A DNA stretch of 6,261 bases from Actinobacteria bacterium UBA3120 (GTDB lineage Bacteria > Actinomycetota > Actinomycetes > S36-B12): the NCBI GenBank assembly GCA_002365735.1, contig DEZY01000118.1, positions 1,694 through 7,954 on the forward strand, in the 5' to 3' direction. A model generated the notes under the pieces. That model worked only from the letters and a program-made list of their open reading frames with translations. It ran no database searches and had not been told where the DNA came from. Below are positions 1-5,861 of this stretch, in pieces (the first letter of the stretch is position 1; every line of letters begins with the position of its first letter). A program made the translations under genes and the position numbers.

Positions 1-645
1 ACGGCGGGTGAAGAGTTTGGTCAGAGTCGGCTGGGCATAGGGGTGATGCATGATCTCGATGGGGAGATTGTCAGTATTAATGGAACAGCGTGGTGTATCC
101 CGGTTGATGGGCGGCCGCGTGAACTGGATCCGGATGAGGGAATTGCTTTTGGCATTGCAGCCCACGGTGGAGTCGGTCACGTTGTGTCGATTGCTACCGG
201 GTCAAGCATGGAGCAGATTTTGATTGCAGTAGATATGTACTTGGAGTCAACGCATGTAAATCACGAACAAGTCGTGTGTGCGATCGAAATCGTGGGAACT
301 TTCACTGATGTAATCCTTCGCACTGAAGCCCCGCCGACTTACGAGCATGAACCGCTCGGGGAAGTGCTCGAGCGGGAAACACGATTTGAATTTGATTCAT
401 GGGATGGCACGCTCGTTGGCTTTAGATTTCCTGACTTAACGGATGGCGAGATTATCCCCGGACTGCACTTGCACGCGATGGGGAGTGACTTGCTCTCGGG
501 AGGGCACGTGCGGCGAGTAGCAACCTCGACAGTGGCGGCAACAGTGTGGATCGACGAATTACATCCGCTGGTCGGCACCAAGGGGACCGCGGAATCGAAC
601 AGACCAGACATTGATTTTGACAAGTATGAGGGCCCACTCGCTTAG
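1..645 (+). CDS. budA: Alpha-acetolactate decarboxylase, 5'-truncated by window edge
   Basis: Converts (S)-2-acetolactate to (R)-acetoin and CO2, the second step of the acetoin/2,3-butanediol branch from pyruvate. The frame is open from base 1, so the GTG at 43 is not the true start; 214 residues are present against about 255 in the Bacillus enzyme, leaving some 40 N-terminal residues outside the window. Seen here: LDGE at window residues 19-22, a TFTDVILRT strand at 100-108, GTLVGFRFPD, then GLHLH and GGHV. Histidines at window residues 156, 158 and 169 repeat the H-x-H-x10-H spacing of the family's zinc ligands, and Arg107 lies 49 residues before the first of them, where I recall the active-site arginine of the Brevibacillus enzyme (R145, H194). 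Glu22 and Glu210 (in KYEGPLA) probably match the two active-site glutamates. Acetolactate synthase is not visible. The gene converges on the GAP-family gene. Family call is firm. Confidence 0.92.
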   Translation, partial: TAGEEFGQSRLGIGVMHDLDGEIVSINGTAWCIPVDGRPRELDPDEGIAFGIAAHGGVGHVVSIATGSSMEQILIAVDMYLESTHVNHEQVVCAIEIVGTFTDVILRTEAPPTYEHEPLGEVLERETRFEFDSWDGTLVGFRFPDLTDGEIIPGLHLHAMGSDLLSGGHVRRVATSTVAATVWIDELHPLVGTKGTAESNRPDIDFDKYEGPLA

Positions 646-786
646 TCAAGCGTTACAGATGCGTGTCAAAAACCAGCATCGGTTCAATAAGTTGTGCTAT
701 GAATCTGAGCAAAGTTGCTGTGAATTCCACATTAGCCACTGGCCCAGGTAAAAGTTGTTGCACAGAAAAAGCTCTCCCAACTTGAG

Positions 787-1452
787 TTACAAAGCTCGGA
801 TACCGGACAGGGTGAGATAAATAGTTAGTGTCGCAAACACCAGTCCCATAACAAAGAACTGATGCTCCATGGTCAACGTATAAATTCTCGTGAGAAGCGT
901 TTTTCCGGGCGTCCCCAATGTCGTGCGCATCAGCGGCGGAATGATCACGGTAGAAAGCGCCATGCTGAAAACAAGTAAAATTACGACGGCTTTGTATGGC
1001 CAATCAACACTGGCCACCGCGATGTCATGCATTGCTGCGACTATCAAAATGAACGATGAGAAATCTTTAATACTGAGCACGAAAGTGATGCCGAAAAAAT
1101 CAATTGCTTTTGCCCGAGTGACTCGGCGCTCGATGCTTGCCTGAACTTTTGATTGAATTCCGGGGTGGGGCACGAAGAAGTAGATAGTTGCGGCGCCAAA
1201 CAGGACGGCTGCGATGAGTCGGATGACTCCGTCGAGCGAGTCCGTTCCACCACCAGATACCGGTAGTTGAGCGAAGCCAAGTAAAAGGACCGTAACTGCG
1301 ATTCCAAATGCACACGCGGATCCCAAGAAGGCGGCCAGAGCCCGCGCGCGCCAGGGATCGTTAGAGACGATCAGCAACTGGACGGCAAAAAGCGAAGGGG
1401 TAATCGCTGCTCCCAATGCCAGTGGAAGCACGCGCAGGAGCAGTTCGATCAT
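787..1452 (-). CDS. GAP/SfLAP-family integral membrane protein
   Basis: A 221-residue hydrophobic protein with about six membrane segments (near residues 4-28, 39-62, 74-94, 119-146, 152-174, 197-217), placing it in the cytoplasmic membrane. The N-terminal pattern (LPLALGAAITPSLFAVQLLI, then a basic NDPWRAR loop and a Gly/Ala-rich second segment) resembles the GAP family, also called sulfolipid-1-addressing or SfLAP proteins, related in fold to LysE-type exporters. In mycobacteria such proteins help move glycolipids across the membrane; that role should not be transferred here, as substrate is unknown. A basic cytoplasmic loop (residues 101-115) separates the two halves. The ATG at 1452 is the first start after an in-frame TGA 12 nt upstream; no Shine-Dalgarno is seen. 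A LysE-like or cadmium-resistance-type transporter is the main alternative. The length is normal for the family and the gene looks intact. Confidence 0.72.
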   Translation of the reverse strand: MIELLLRVLPLALGAAITPSLFAVQLLIVSNDPWRARALAAFLGSACAFGIAVTVLLLGFAQLPVSGGGTDSLDGVIRLIAAVLFGAATIYFFVPHPGIQSKVQASIERRVTRAKAIDFFGITFVLSIKDFSSFILIVAAMHDIAVASVDWPYKAVVILLVFSMALSTVIIPPLMRTTLGTPGKTLLTRIYTLTMEHQFFVMGLVFATLTIYLTLSGIRAL

Positions 1453-1493
1453 GGTGTCATTTCATCAGGTGCGCATTACGTGAAAACAAGGGG

Positions 1494-1525
1494 AGGCCCA
1501 TGACCGCACATCTGGTCACGGGCCT
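1494..1525 (-). terminator. Hairpin, probable terminator or attenuator in minus-strand RNA
   Basis: Arms of 12 nt (1494-1505 and 1514-1525) flank an 8-nt loop. In plus-strand RNA one pair is an A-C mismatch; in minus-strand RNA the same position is a G-U wobble, so all 12 positions pair, which argues for the minus strand. In that direction the stem is followed by CCCC and then TTGTTTTC, a poor T-tract of the kind tolerated in GC-rich bacteria. It sits 19 nt after a minus-strand TAA (1544-1546) and 41 nt before the GAP-family ATG. It could terminate a gene now lost upstream, or act in the leader of the GAP-family gene. Confidence 0.45.
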
Positions 1526-1543
1526 GCCCTGGGCTGATGCGGG

Positions 1544-1591
1544 TTACTTCTTGCGAACCACGATCTGCAGGTTCACAAGGGAACCAGCGGT
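1544..1591 (-). pseudogene. Possible 3' remnant of a minus-strand gene
   Basis: A 15-codon open stretch reading TAGSLVNLQIVVRKK then TAA, preceded in frame by TAG at 1592-1594. The beta-strand-like LVNLQIVV followed by a basic RKK end looks like a natural protein C-terminus, and it ends 19 nt before the hairpin at 1494-1525, as a real gene end would. A GTG at 1574-1576 could start a 10-codon peptide (VNLQIVVRKK), but no ribosome binding site precedes it. Other minus frames upstream to 1690 show no continuing recognisable protein. It may be the tail of a deleted gene, a leader peptide, or chance. Confidence 0.2.
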
Positions 1592-1687
1592 CTATGTATA
1601 AGCCAGATCGAAATCACCATCAGATGCGATGATTCGGTAAGAAAGCTTCGACCAAGCGTCTCACCCCGTTTATGCAGGTGGCGAATT

Positions 1688-1987
1688 TTGACGCAGACAA
1701 GTCCGTACGAGTTGTATCAAAAAAGATCCTGTCGGGCGCTTCCAGAGATTATTGACCGGATTGCTAAATCAACCGACGGAAATGTTGCGGTAAAGCTCAG
1801 GGGAGTTTTCCGTGATCTAGAAATGCGAAGTGTCCCCGCTCAAGCAACATCTGTCCCCGTGTTGACGGACGCGATTGGGGCCCAGATGAGATTCCTATTG
1901 GGGCGAGTTAATCCGAGCTTTGGGGTTTTCGACAGGGGCCTAATGTCCAAGGAGTGGGAGCGCCAGGTCTGCACCTGCACGGTTTGA
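1688..1987 (+). CDS. Doubtful open frame, unrecognised 99-residue product
   Basis: A 99-codon frame with a TTG start; the frame is actually open back to 1538 with no ATG or GTG that has a ribosome binding site. I recognise no family. Visible features are a charged, possibly helical middle (PEIIDRIAK to FRDLEMRS, about residues 19-48), an SVP-x5-SVP repeat caused by a DNA octamer repeat, and a Cys-containing end (QVCTCTV). Third-position GC is about 58%, not decisive. It uses AGA, AGG and CTA codons repeatedly, more than the flanking genes appear to. No signal peptide or membrane segment is seen. It could be a small recently acquired or decaying gene, or non-coding sequence; I lean toward the latter. 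Confidence 0.2.
   Translation: MTQTSPYELYQKRSCRALPEIIDRIAKSTDGNVAVKLRGVFRDLEMRSVPAQATSVPVLTDAIGAQMRFLLGRVNPSFGVFDRGLMSKEWERQVCTCTV
1831..1859 (+). repeat. Direct octamer repeat TGTCCCCG spaced 21 bp
   Basis: TGTCCCCG occurs at 1831-1838 and again at 1852-1859, start-to-start 21 bp, about two turns of B-DNA, so both copies would face the same side of the helix. This suits a regulator binding site inside the gene-poor spacer, but two copies of an 8-mer could be coincidence and the stretch lies inside the doubtful 1688-1987 frame. Confidence 0.25.
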
Positions 1988-2007
1988 CTAAATCTAAGGC
2001 TGCAGGT

Positions 2008-2088
2008 CGGCATGTGCTTGCCTGAATAACTGGAGGTCGCGTACTACTCGAAGTGGAGCAAACCCAAGGCGCCGTTATCCACATGCCG
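2008..2088 (+). repeat. Nested inverted repeat upstream of glcD-like gene
   Basis: CGGCATGTG (2008-2016) and CACATGCCG (2080-2088) are perfect 9-bp inverted repeats. Inside them ATAAC (2026-2030) pairs with GTTAT (2074-2078), and within that CTACT-CGA-AGTGG (about 2044-2056) can form a small hairpin with one G-U pair. The nested order is compatible with one folded RNA of about 80 nt, either a leader element or a small RNA, ending 28 nt before the ATG of the next gene. The outer arms could instead be two distant half-sites of a regulator. It matches no riboswitch or tRNA that I recognise. Confidence 0.3.
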
Positions 2089-2103
2089 CAGAACTAGCGC
2101 CAG

Positions 2104-2109
2104 TACGCT
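2104..2109 (+). promoter_or_regulatory. TANNNT -10-like box before glcD-like gene (leaderless start)
   Basis: TACGCT lies 7 nt before the ATG at 2117, which would place the transcription start at or next to the A of ATG. No Shine-Dalgarno precedes this start and no clear -35 hexamer is visible, as is common for actinobacterial leaderless promoters. Weaker than the boxes at 3547 and 4989. Confidence 0.35.
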
Positions 2110-2116
2110 GGGCCAT

Positions 2117-3502
2117 ATGACACCCGAAGATTCTCTGATGAAAGTGTGCGATTCCACGCTCGATGATCGTGATATCGTCACCGATCCAGATATTTTGCGT
2201 TCTTATTCTCGGGATCGCTCAACCGGTTCAGTAGCGGCCGAGCCGATAGGCGTCGTATTCCCGCGCTCTACCGAGCAGGTTGCAACGGTCATGGCGGCTG
2301 CGCACAAGAATCGGGTGCCAGTGGTTCCCCGCGGAGCGGGATCAGGACTTAGCGGCGGGAGCAACGCGATCGAGGGTTCACTTGTTCTCTGCGTCGAGCG
2401 GATGCGAGATGTACTAGATGTAAATCTTACCGATGGATACGTCGAGACCCAGCCAGGAATTTTCAATTCGGAACTGCGTGAACATGTCGGTCGCTCAGGC
2501 ATGTGGTACGCGCCCGACCCGGCTAGCAAAGATTTCTGTTCAATCGGTGGCAATGTCAACACAAATGCGGGCGGCTTATGTTGCGTCAAATACGGAGTGA
2601 CCCGCGATGCAGTCTTAGGACTCGAAGTTGTATTGGCCGACGGCCAAGTGACCCGGCTAGGTCGCCGCACAATCAAAGGTGTTGCCGGGTACGACCTTGC
2701 TGGGCTGGTCGTGGGCTCGGAAGGAACGTTGGGAATCGTTACCATGGCCAGGCTTCGTCTGCGCCCCCTGCCACCCCCTGCAACAACCGCGGTTGCGGTG
2801 TTTGATCAGGTAGCGGATGCGGGCCGAGCGACAGCTGCAATCATGGCCGAGCTCACCCCGAGCATGCTCGAACTCATGGATCAGCAAACGTTGCAGGTGG
2901 TGGAGAATTGGCGACCCATGGGACTCGACGTTAATGCAGGCGCGCTGCTCGTTGCGCAGACTGACTCCGGACATGGAAGCGCACTTGCTGATGCGGATCG
3001 ACTTTTGCAGATCTGCGACGACAATGGGGCATCATTGACGCATCGATCTGAGGACGAGGCAGAGTCGGAAATGCTGCTTGGCGCTCGGCGAATGGCGATC
3101 CTCGCCATGGAGGCACAAGGGGATTGGTTACTCGACGACGTCGCGGTGCCGCGTTCACGTCTGGCGGAGGCAATGGTGCGAATCCAAGATGTCGCGGGAA
3201 AACACGATGTCACCATTTGCACATTTGGTCATGCAGGTGATGGGAATTTACATCCGACGATTCTGACCGAGCGTGGGGACCAGGAAGCTGGCGCGCGAGC
3301 ACTCCTTGCCTTTGACGACATCTTGGAAGTCGCCTTGTCACTTGATGGCACTGTTACCGGTGAGCATGGGGTGGGAAACCTCAAGCGAGAGGCGCTCTCG
3401 CGCGAGCTGGACTCGGTATCTATTGATTTGCACTCCCGCATTAAGCAGGCGTGGGATCCACTGGGAATCTTAAACCCCGGGAAGGCGCTGCCACGATGGT
3501 GA
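2117..3502 (+). CDS. glcD: FAD-binding 2-hydroxyacid dehydrogenase (GlcD / D-lactate dehydrogenase type)
   Basis: A 461-residue flavoprotein of the VAO/PCMH superfamily that oxidises a small 2-hydroxyacid (glycolate, D-lactate or similar) to the 2-oxoacid. The FAD-binding half spans about residues 43-220: pyrophosphate-binding PRGAGSGLSGG at 71-81, DPASKDFCSIGGNVNTNAGG at 134-153 and GSEGTLGIVT at 200-209. The C-terminal FAD-oxidase half carries GHAGDGNLHP at 371-380 (His372 and His379, probable active-site metal ligands), GEHGVG at 415-420 and the typical LNPGK ending at 452-456. Length and motif order are complete. No Fe-S (CCG) domain is fused, and no glcE or glcF follows, so it is not a standard GlcDEF operon; a stand-alone D-lactate or other hydroxyacid dehydrogenase is equally possible. 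The start is the first ATG in an open frame reaching back to 2030. It is 56 bp upstream of the kinase gene on the same strand. Confidence 0.9.
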   Translation: MTPEDSLMKVCDSTLDDRDIVTDPDILRSYSRDRSTGSVAAEPIGVVFPRSTEQVATVMAAAHKNRVPVVPRGAGSGLSGGSNAIEGSLVLCVERMRDVLDVNLTDGYVETQPGIFNSELREHVGRSGMWYAPDPASKDFCSIGGNVNTNAGGLCCVKYGVTRDAVLGLEVVLADGQVTRLGRRTIKGVAGYDLAGLVVGSEGTLGIVTMARLRLRPLPPPATTAVAVFDQVADAGRATAAIMAELTPSMLELMDQQTLQVVENWRPMGLDVNAGALLVAQTDSGHGSALADADRLLQICDDNGASLTHRSEDEAESEMLLGARRMAILAMEAQGDWLLDDVAVPRSRLAEAMVRIQDVAGKHDVTICTFGHAGDGNLHPTILTERGDQEAGARALLAFDDILEVALSLDGTVTGEHGVGNLKREALSRELDSVSIDLHSRIKQAWDPLGILNPGKALPRW

Positions 3503-3546
3503 ACACCAGCGCGAGTAAATGGTGCTATCCCCTATCTCCCAAGCCC

Positions 3547-3552
3547 TAGGCT
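3547..3552 (+). promoter_or_regulatory. TANNNT -10-like box, leaderless start of FGGY kinase gene
   Basis: TAGGCT ends exactly 6 nt before the ATG at 3559, which puts the ATG at +1. The first three bases are an in-frame TAG, so no upstream start codon is possible, and no Shine-Dalgarno is present in the 56-bp gap. A clear -35 hexamer is not seen. This suggests the kinase gene can be transcribed on its own as well as from upstream. Confidence 0.5.
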
Positions 3553-3558
3553 AGTCCT

Positions 3559-4983
3559 ATGAGCGCTGTTGGCGGTACGTCGAACGACCGCACCCTTGTC
3601 GCCGGTATTGACTCGTCAACGCAGTCGGTAAAAATTGTGGTTCGGGACGCGCGCTCGGGAGAATTGATCCGCGAAGCTAGGGCCCCGCATCCGGAGGGCA
3701 CCGAGGTCAACCCGCAAGCCTGGTGGGATGCACTGAGTTCGATCTTGCCACAGACCCTTGACGGTGTATCCGCGCTCAGTGTCGCGGGTCAACAACACGG
3801 CATGGTGGCCCTTGACTCGAGCCAGGAAGTTGTGCGCGATGCGCTGTTGTGGAATGACACTCGATCCGCGCAGGCAGCCGAGGACTTAGTGCAGGAACTT
3901 GGCGGGCCCTCTGCCTGGGCAACGGCAGTGGGCAGTGTCCCCGTGGCGGCATTCACGGTGTCAAAGTTAAAGTGGATGGCCCAACACGAACCAGAAAATG
4001 CGAAACGCACCCGGAGTGTTGTGTTGCCACACGACTACTTGACCGCGATATTGACGGGCAAGTCCAGCGAGCCCACCACAGATCGTGGTGACGCCAGTGG
4101 GACCGGCTACTGGTCGCCCTTAACCGGTGAATACCGGCAGGACTTGGTCGAACTTGCACTCGGTCACGAACTTGCGCTGCCCCGAGTTGCAGGTCCCAGC
4201 GAGATCGTCGGAACAGCAGTCGGGATCGGTCGCGAGGACATTGTGATTGGTCCGGGGACCGGAGACAATATGGGAGCCGCATTAGCCCTGGGTGTTAAAC
4301 CCGGTGACGTCGTGGTCTCTCTGGGAACTTCGGGAACAGCATTCGCCGGATCGAGTACACCCACCCAGGATCCATCAGGATTCGTCGCAGGCTTTGCTGA
4401 CGCGACCGGAAACTTTCTGCCACTTGTGTGCACCCTCAATGCCGCGCGAATCTTGACGGCGACAGCGGCGATGCTCAAAGTGAACTTTGACGAGTTTGCG
4501 CGGCTCGCATTAATGGCAGCACCGGGTGCCGGCGGGTTGACTTTTATTCCGTATCTCGATGGTGAACGGACTCCAAATTTGCCCGATGCACAAGGCTCTC
4601 TGCACGGCATGACCCGGGCCAACATGACACCAGAAAATATTGCTCGAAGTGCAATTGAAGGAATGTTCGGTGGCTTAGCGGACGCAGTGGACGCTCTTAC
4701 CCGGGCAGGAGCCTCGGTAAACCGAGTGATCCTAATTGGTGGGGCGGCTGCAAACCCAGCCGTGGGCAGAGTTGCTTCGACCATGTTCAATGCGCCGGTT
4801 GAAGTGCCACCCGCCGGGGAATACGTCGCTGACGGTGCGGCTCGACAGGCCGCGTGGGTTCTCAACGGCGAATTACCCGACTGGAGTGGTAGCGGTGTCG
4901 GGGAAGTTCGTCAGTTTGCGCCCAACTACCACGAGGTGATCCGGGCCAACTTCCGCAGTGCCTGGCATCGCATGTACGCCTGA
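3559..4983 (+). CDS. xylB: Xylulokinase-type FGGY carbohydrate kinase
   Basis: ATP-dependent kinase of the FGGY family, best matched to xylulokinase, which makes D-xylulose 5-phosphate for the pentose phosphate pathway in the cytosol. Its 474 residues are close to the usual length. Domain I (about 12-250) has the phosphate-binding GIDSSTQSVK (16-25, Asp18), GQQHGMVALD (77-86), LLWNDTR (96-102), PHDYLTAILTG (157-167) and DRGDASGTGYW (175-185). GPGTGDNMGAALALG (231-245) holds Asp236, the probable catalytic base. Domain II follows with SLGTSGTAF (254-262), PYLDGERTPN (331-340) and LIGGAAANP (392-400). The last motif has GGAA where many relatives have GGGA. The GQQHGM, LWNDTR and DGERTPN set is typical of XylB rather than glycerol or gluconate kinases, but related pentulose or polyol substrates cannot be excluded. 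No xylose isomerase is in the window. The TauE-like gene starts 17 bp downstream. Confidence 0.88.
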   Translation: MSAVGGTSNDRTLVAGIDSSTQSVKIVVRDARSGELIREARAPHPEGTEVNPQAWWDALSSILPQTLDGVSALSVAGQQHGMVALDSSQEVVRDALLWNDTRSAQAAEDLVQELGGPSAWATAVGSVPVAAFTVSKLKWMAQHEPENAKRTRSVVLPHDYLTAILTGKSSEPTTDRGDASGTGYWSPLTGEYRQDLVELALGHELALPRVAGPSEIVGTAVGIGREDIVIGPGTGDNMGAALALGVKPGDVVVSLGTSGTAFAGSSTPTQDPSGFVAGFADATGNFLPLVCTLNAARILTATAAMLKVNFDEFARLALMAAPGAGGLTFIPYLDGERTPNLPDAQGSLHGMTRANMTPENIARSAIEGMFGGLADAVDALTRAGASVNRVILIGGAAANPAVGRVASTMFNAPVEVPPAGEYVADGAARQAAWVLNGELPDWSGSGVGEVRQFAPNYHEVIRANFRSAWHRMYA

Positions 4984-4988
4984 TCGCC

Positions 4989-4994
4989 TAAGTT
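4989..4994 (+). promoter_or_regulatory. TANNNT -10-like box, leaderless start of TauE-like gene
   Basis: TAAGTT ends 6 nt before the ATG at 5001, the same spacing as before the kinase gene. Its first three bases are an in-frame TAA, so the ATG is the earliest possible start. The whole 17-bp gap has no purine-rich ribosome binding site. With so short a gap, co-transcription with the kinase gene remains likely, and the box would add an internal promoter. Confidence 0.42.
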
Positions 4995-5000
4995 TCTCTC

Positions 5001-5861
5001 ATGGACTTCCTCACCGTCACTCTCTTCGCGCTTGTTGGGGCCGCGGCGCAATTTGTTGACGGACTACTCGGCATGGGATTTGGCATCACTTCAGCGTCCC
5101 TGCTCACGGTACTTGGATACAGTGCCGTTGCCGCATCTGCTGGCACGCACGCTGCCAAAGTAGTAACCACCTTGGTCTCAGGGGTGAGTCATTGGCGTGA
5201 AGGTAATGTCGATTGGCGGGTACTGATTACGGTGGGAGTGCCCGGTGCAGTTGGCGCATTTATCGGTGCGGTAGTCCTGACCAATATCGCACTGGACGGC
5301 GCCCGAATCTGGATGGCAGCGATTCTGTTTTTGCTCGGGCTCACCATTATTGCTCGCTTCGGTTACAGCAAGTCACTCTTCCCAGCCATGAAATTACGCA
5401 CGCGAAATCTGTGGCCAATTGGTCTTTTCGGTGGCTTTGTCGATGCAACCGGTGGCGGGGGCTGGGGGCCCGTTGCGACCCCGTCTCTTATGACCGTGAC
5501 CCGACACAAACCGCACCGGATTGTGGGAACGGTGAGCGCTTCAGAGTTCCTCGTTGCGGCATCAGCATCCATCGGGTTCCTTTTTGGGGCAGGGGAAGCC
5601 GGTGTCCCGTGGCTGGCTGTTCTGGGTTTGGTGATTGGCGGAGTCATTACGGCACCCATCGCCGCGCGACTAGCGAAGAAAGCCCCCACCGCGCCACTCG
5701 GTGTTGCCGTGGGTGGAATGGTCTTGATGGCAAACACTGCGGTAATTGCTTCGGTCCTAGAGATCCCCGGTGCAATTTCGGCGGCGATTGTGGTCGTCGA
5801 GCTGCTGATCACGATTGCGATTGTGATTCAAGTTGTTAAGCGGACTCCCGCACCAACTTGA
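5001..5861 (+). CDS. TauE/SafE-family anion transporter
   Basis: A 286-residue polytopic membrane protein of the TauE/SafE (DUF81) family, whose studied members export sulfite, sulfoacetate or other small anions. It shows the family's two-fold internal repeat: FVDGLLGMGFGITSASLL at residues 18-35 and FVDATGGGGWGPVATPSLM at 146-164, each a FVD-x3-G-x-G-x-G motif entering a membrane segment. About eight hydrophobic segments are visible, among them 4-16, 74-95, 103-120, 137-149, 180-197, 203-221, 232-252 and 258-279. The ATG is fixed by an in-frame TAA at 4989-4991, and a later start would remove the first segment. It follows the xylB-like gene by 17 bp, suggesting export of a product or by-product of that pathway, but no sulfur-metabolism gene is seen, so the substrate is open. 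Its last 26 bp overlap the convergent oxidoreductase gene. Confidence 0.88.
   Translation: MDFLTVTLFALVGAAAQFVDGLLGMGFGITSASLLTVLGYSAVAASAGTHAAKVVTTLVSGVSHWREGNVDWRVLITVGVPGAVGAFIGAVVLTNIALDGARIWMAAILFLLGLTIIARFGYSKSLFPAMKLRTRNLWPIGLFGGFVDATGGGGWGPVATPSLMTVTRHKPHRIVGTVSASEFLVAASASIGFLFGAGEAGVPWLAVLGLVIGGVITAPIAARLAKKAPTAPLGVAVGGMVLMANTAVIASVLEIPGAISAAIVVVELLITIAIVIQVVKRTPAPT

Larger units (their letters stand above)
1453..2116. other. Gene-poor spacer between divergent GAP-family gene and glcD-like gene
   Basis: About 660 bp between divergently transcribed genes without any protein I can recognise on either strand. It must hold the promoters of both flanking genes. Visible contents are a 12-bp hairpin (1494-1525), a short minus-strand open tail ending just before it (1544-1591), a doubtful plus-strand frame of 99 codons (1688-1987), a spaced octamer repeat (1831-1859) and a nested inverted repeat (2008-2088). 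The length is large next to the 17- and 56-bp gaps elsewhere in the window. Gene decay is one reading, a regulatory or ncRNA region another. No tRNA, transposase or known riboswitch was recognised. Confidence 0.6.

Noticed and set aside
43..45. GTG at 43 (or ATG at 46) as the start of the acetolactate decarboxylase
   Set aside because: The frame is open to base 1 and the protein would lack the N-terminal region seen in the family; the gene is cut by the window edge.
752..783. Possible terminator after the GAP-family gene (AAGTTG/CAACTT arms, then TTTT in minus-strand RNA)
   Set aside because: Only 6 AT-rich pairs around a 20-nt loop; too weak to support as a feature.
1416..1601. 61-codon plus-strand frame crossing the 5' end of the GAP-family gene
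   Set aside because: Overlaps a well-supported minus-strand gene and the hairpin, has no recognisable sequence, and its end is the antisense of the orphan tail.
1961..2007. Overlapping inverted repeats around ACCTGCA/TGCAGGT (1973-1979 and 2001-2007) and CAGGT-CTGC-ACCTG
   Set aside because: Short 5-7-bp matches with no T-tract or conserved context; likely chance.
1983..2008. TTGACT near 1984 as a -35 box for the glcD-like gene
   Set aside because: No acceptable -10 hexamer lies at 16-18 bp spacing, and it is about 130 bp from the start codon.
4164..4865. 233-codon minus-strand frame inside the xylulokinase-type gene
   Set aside because: Antisense shadow: low-complexity Ala/Pro/Ser/Thr-rich product and full overlap with a gene carrying all FGGY motifs.
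5213..5839. 208-codon plus-strand frame inside the TauE-like gene
   Set aside because: Out-of-frame shadow rich in Cys, Arg, Trp and Gly with no family resemblance; the other frame has clear membrane segments and duplicated motifs.
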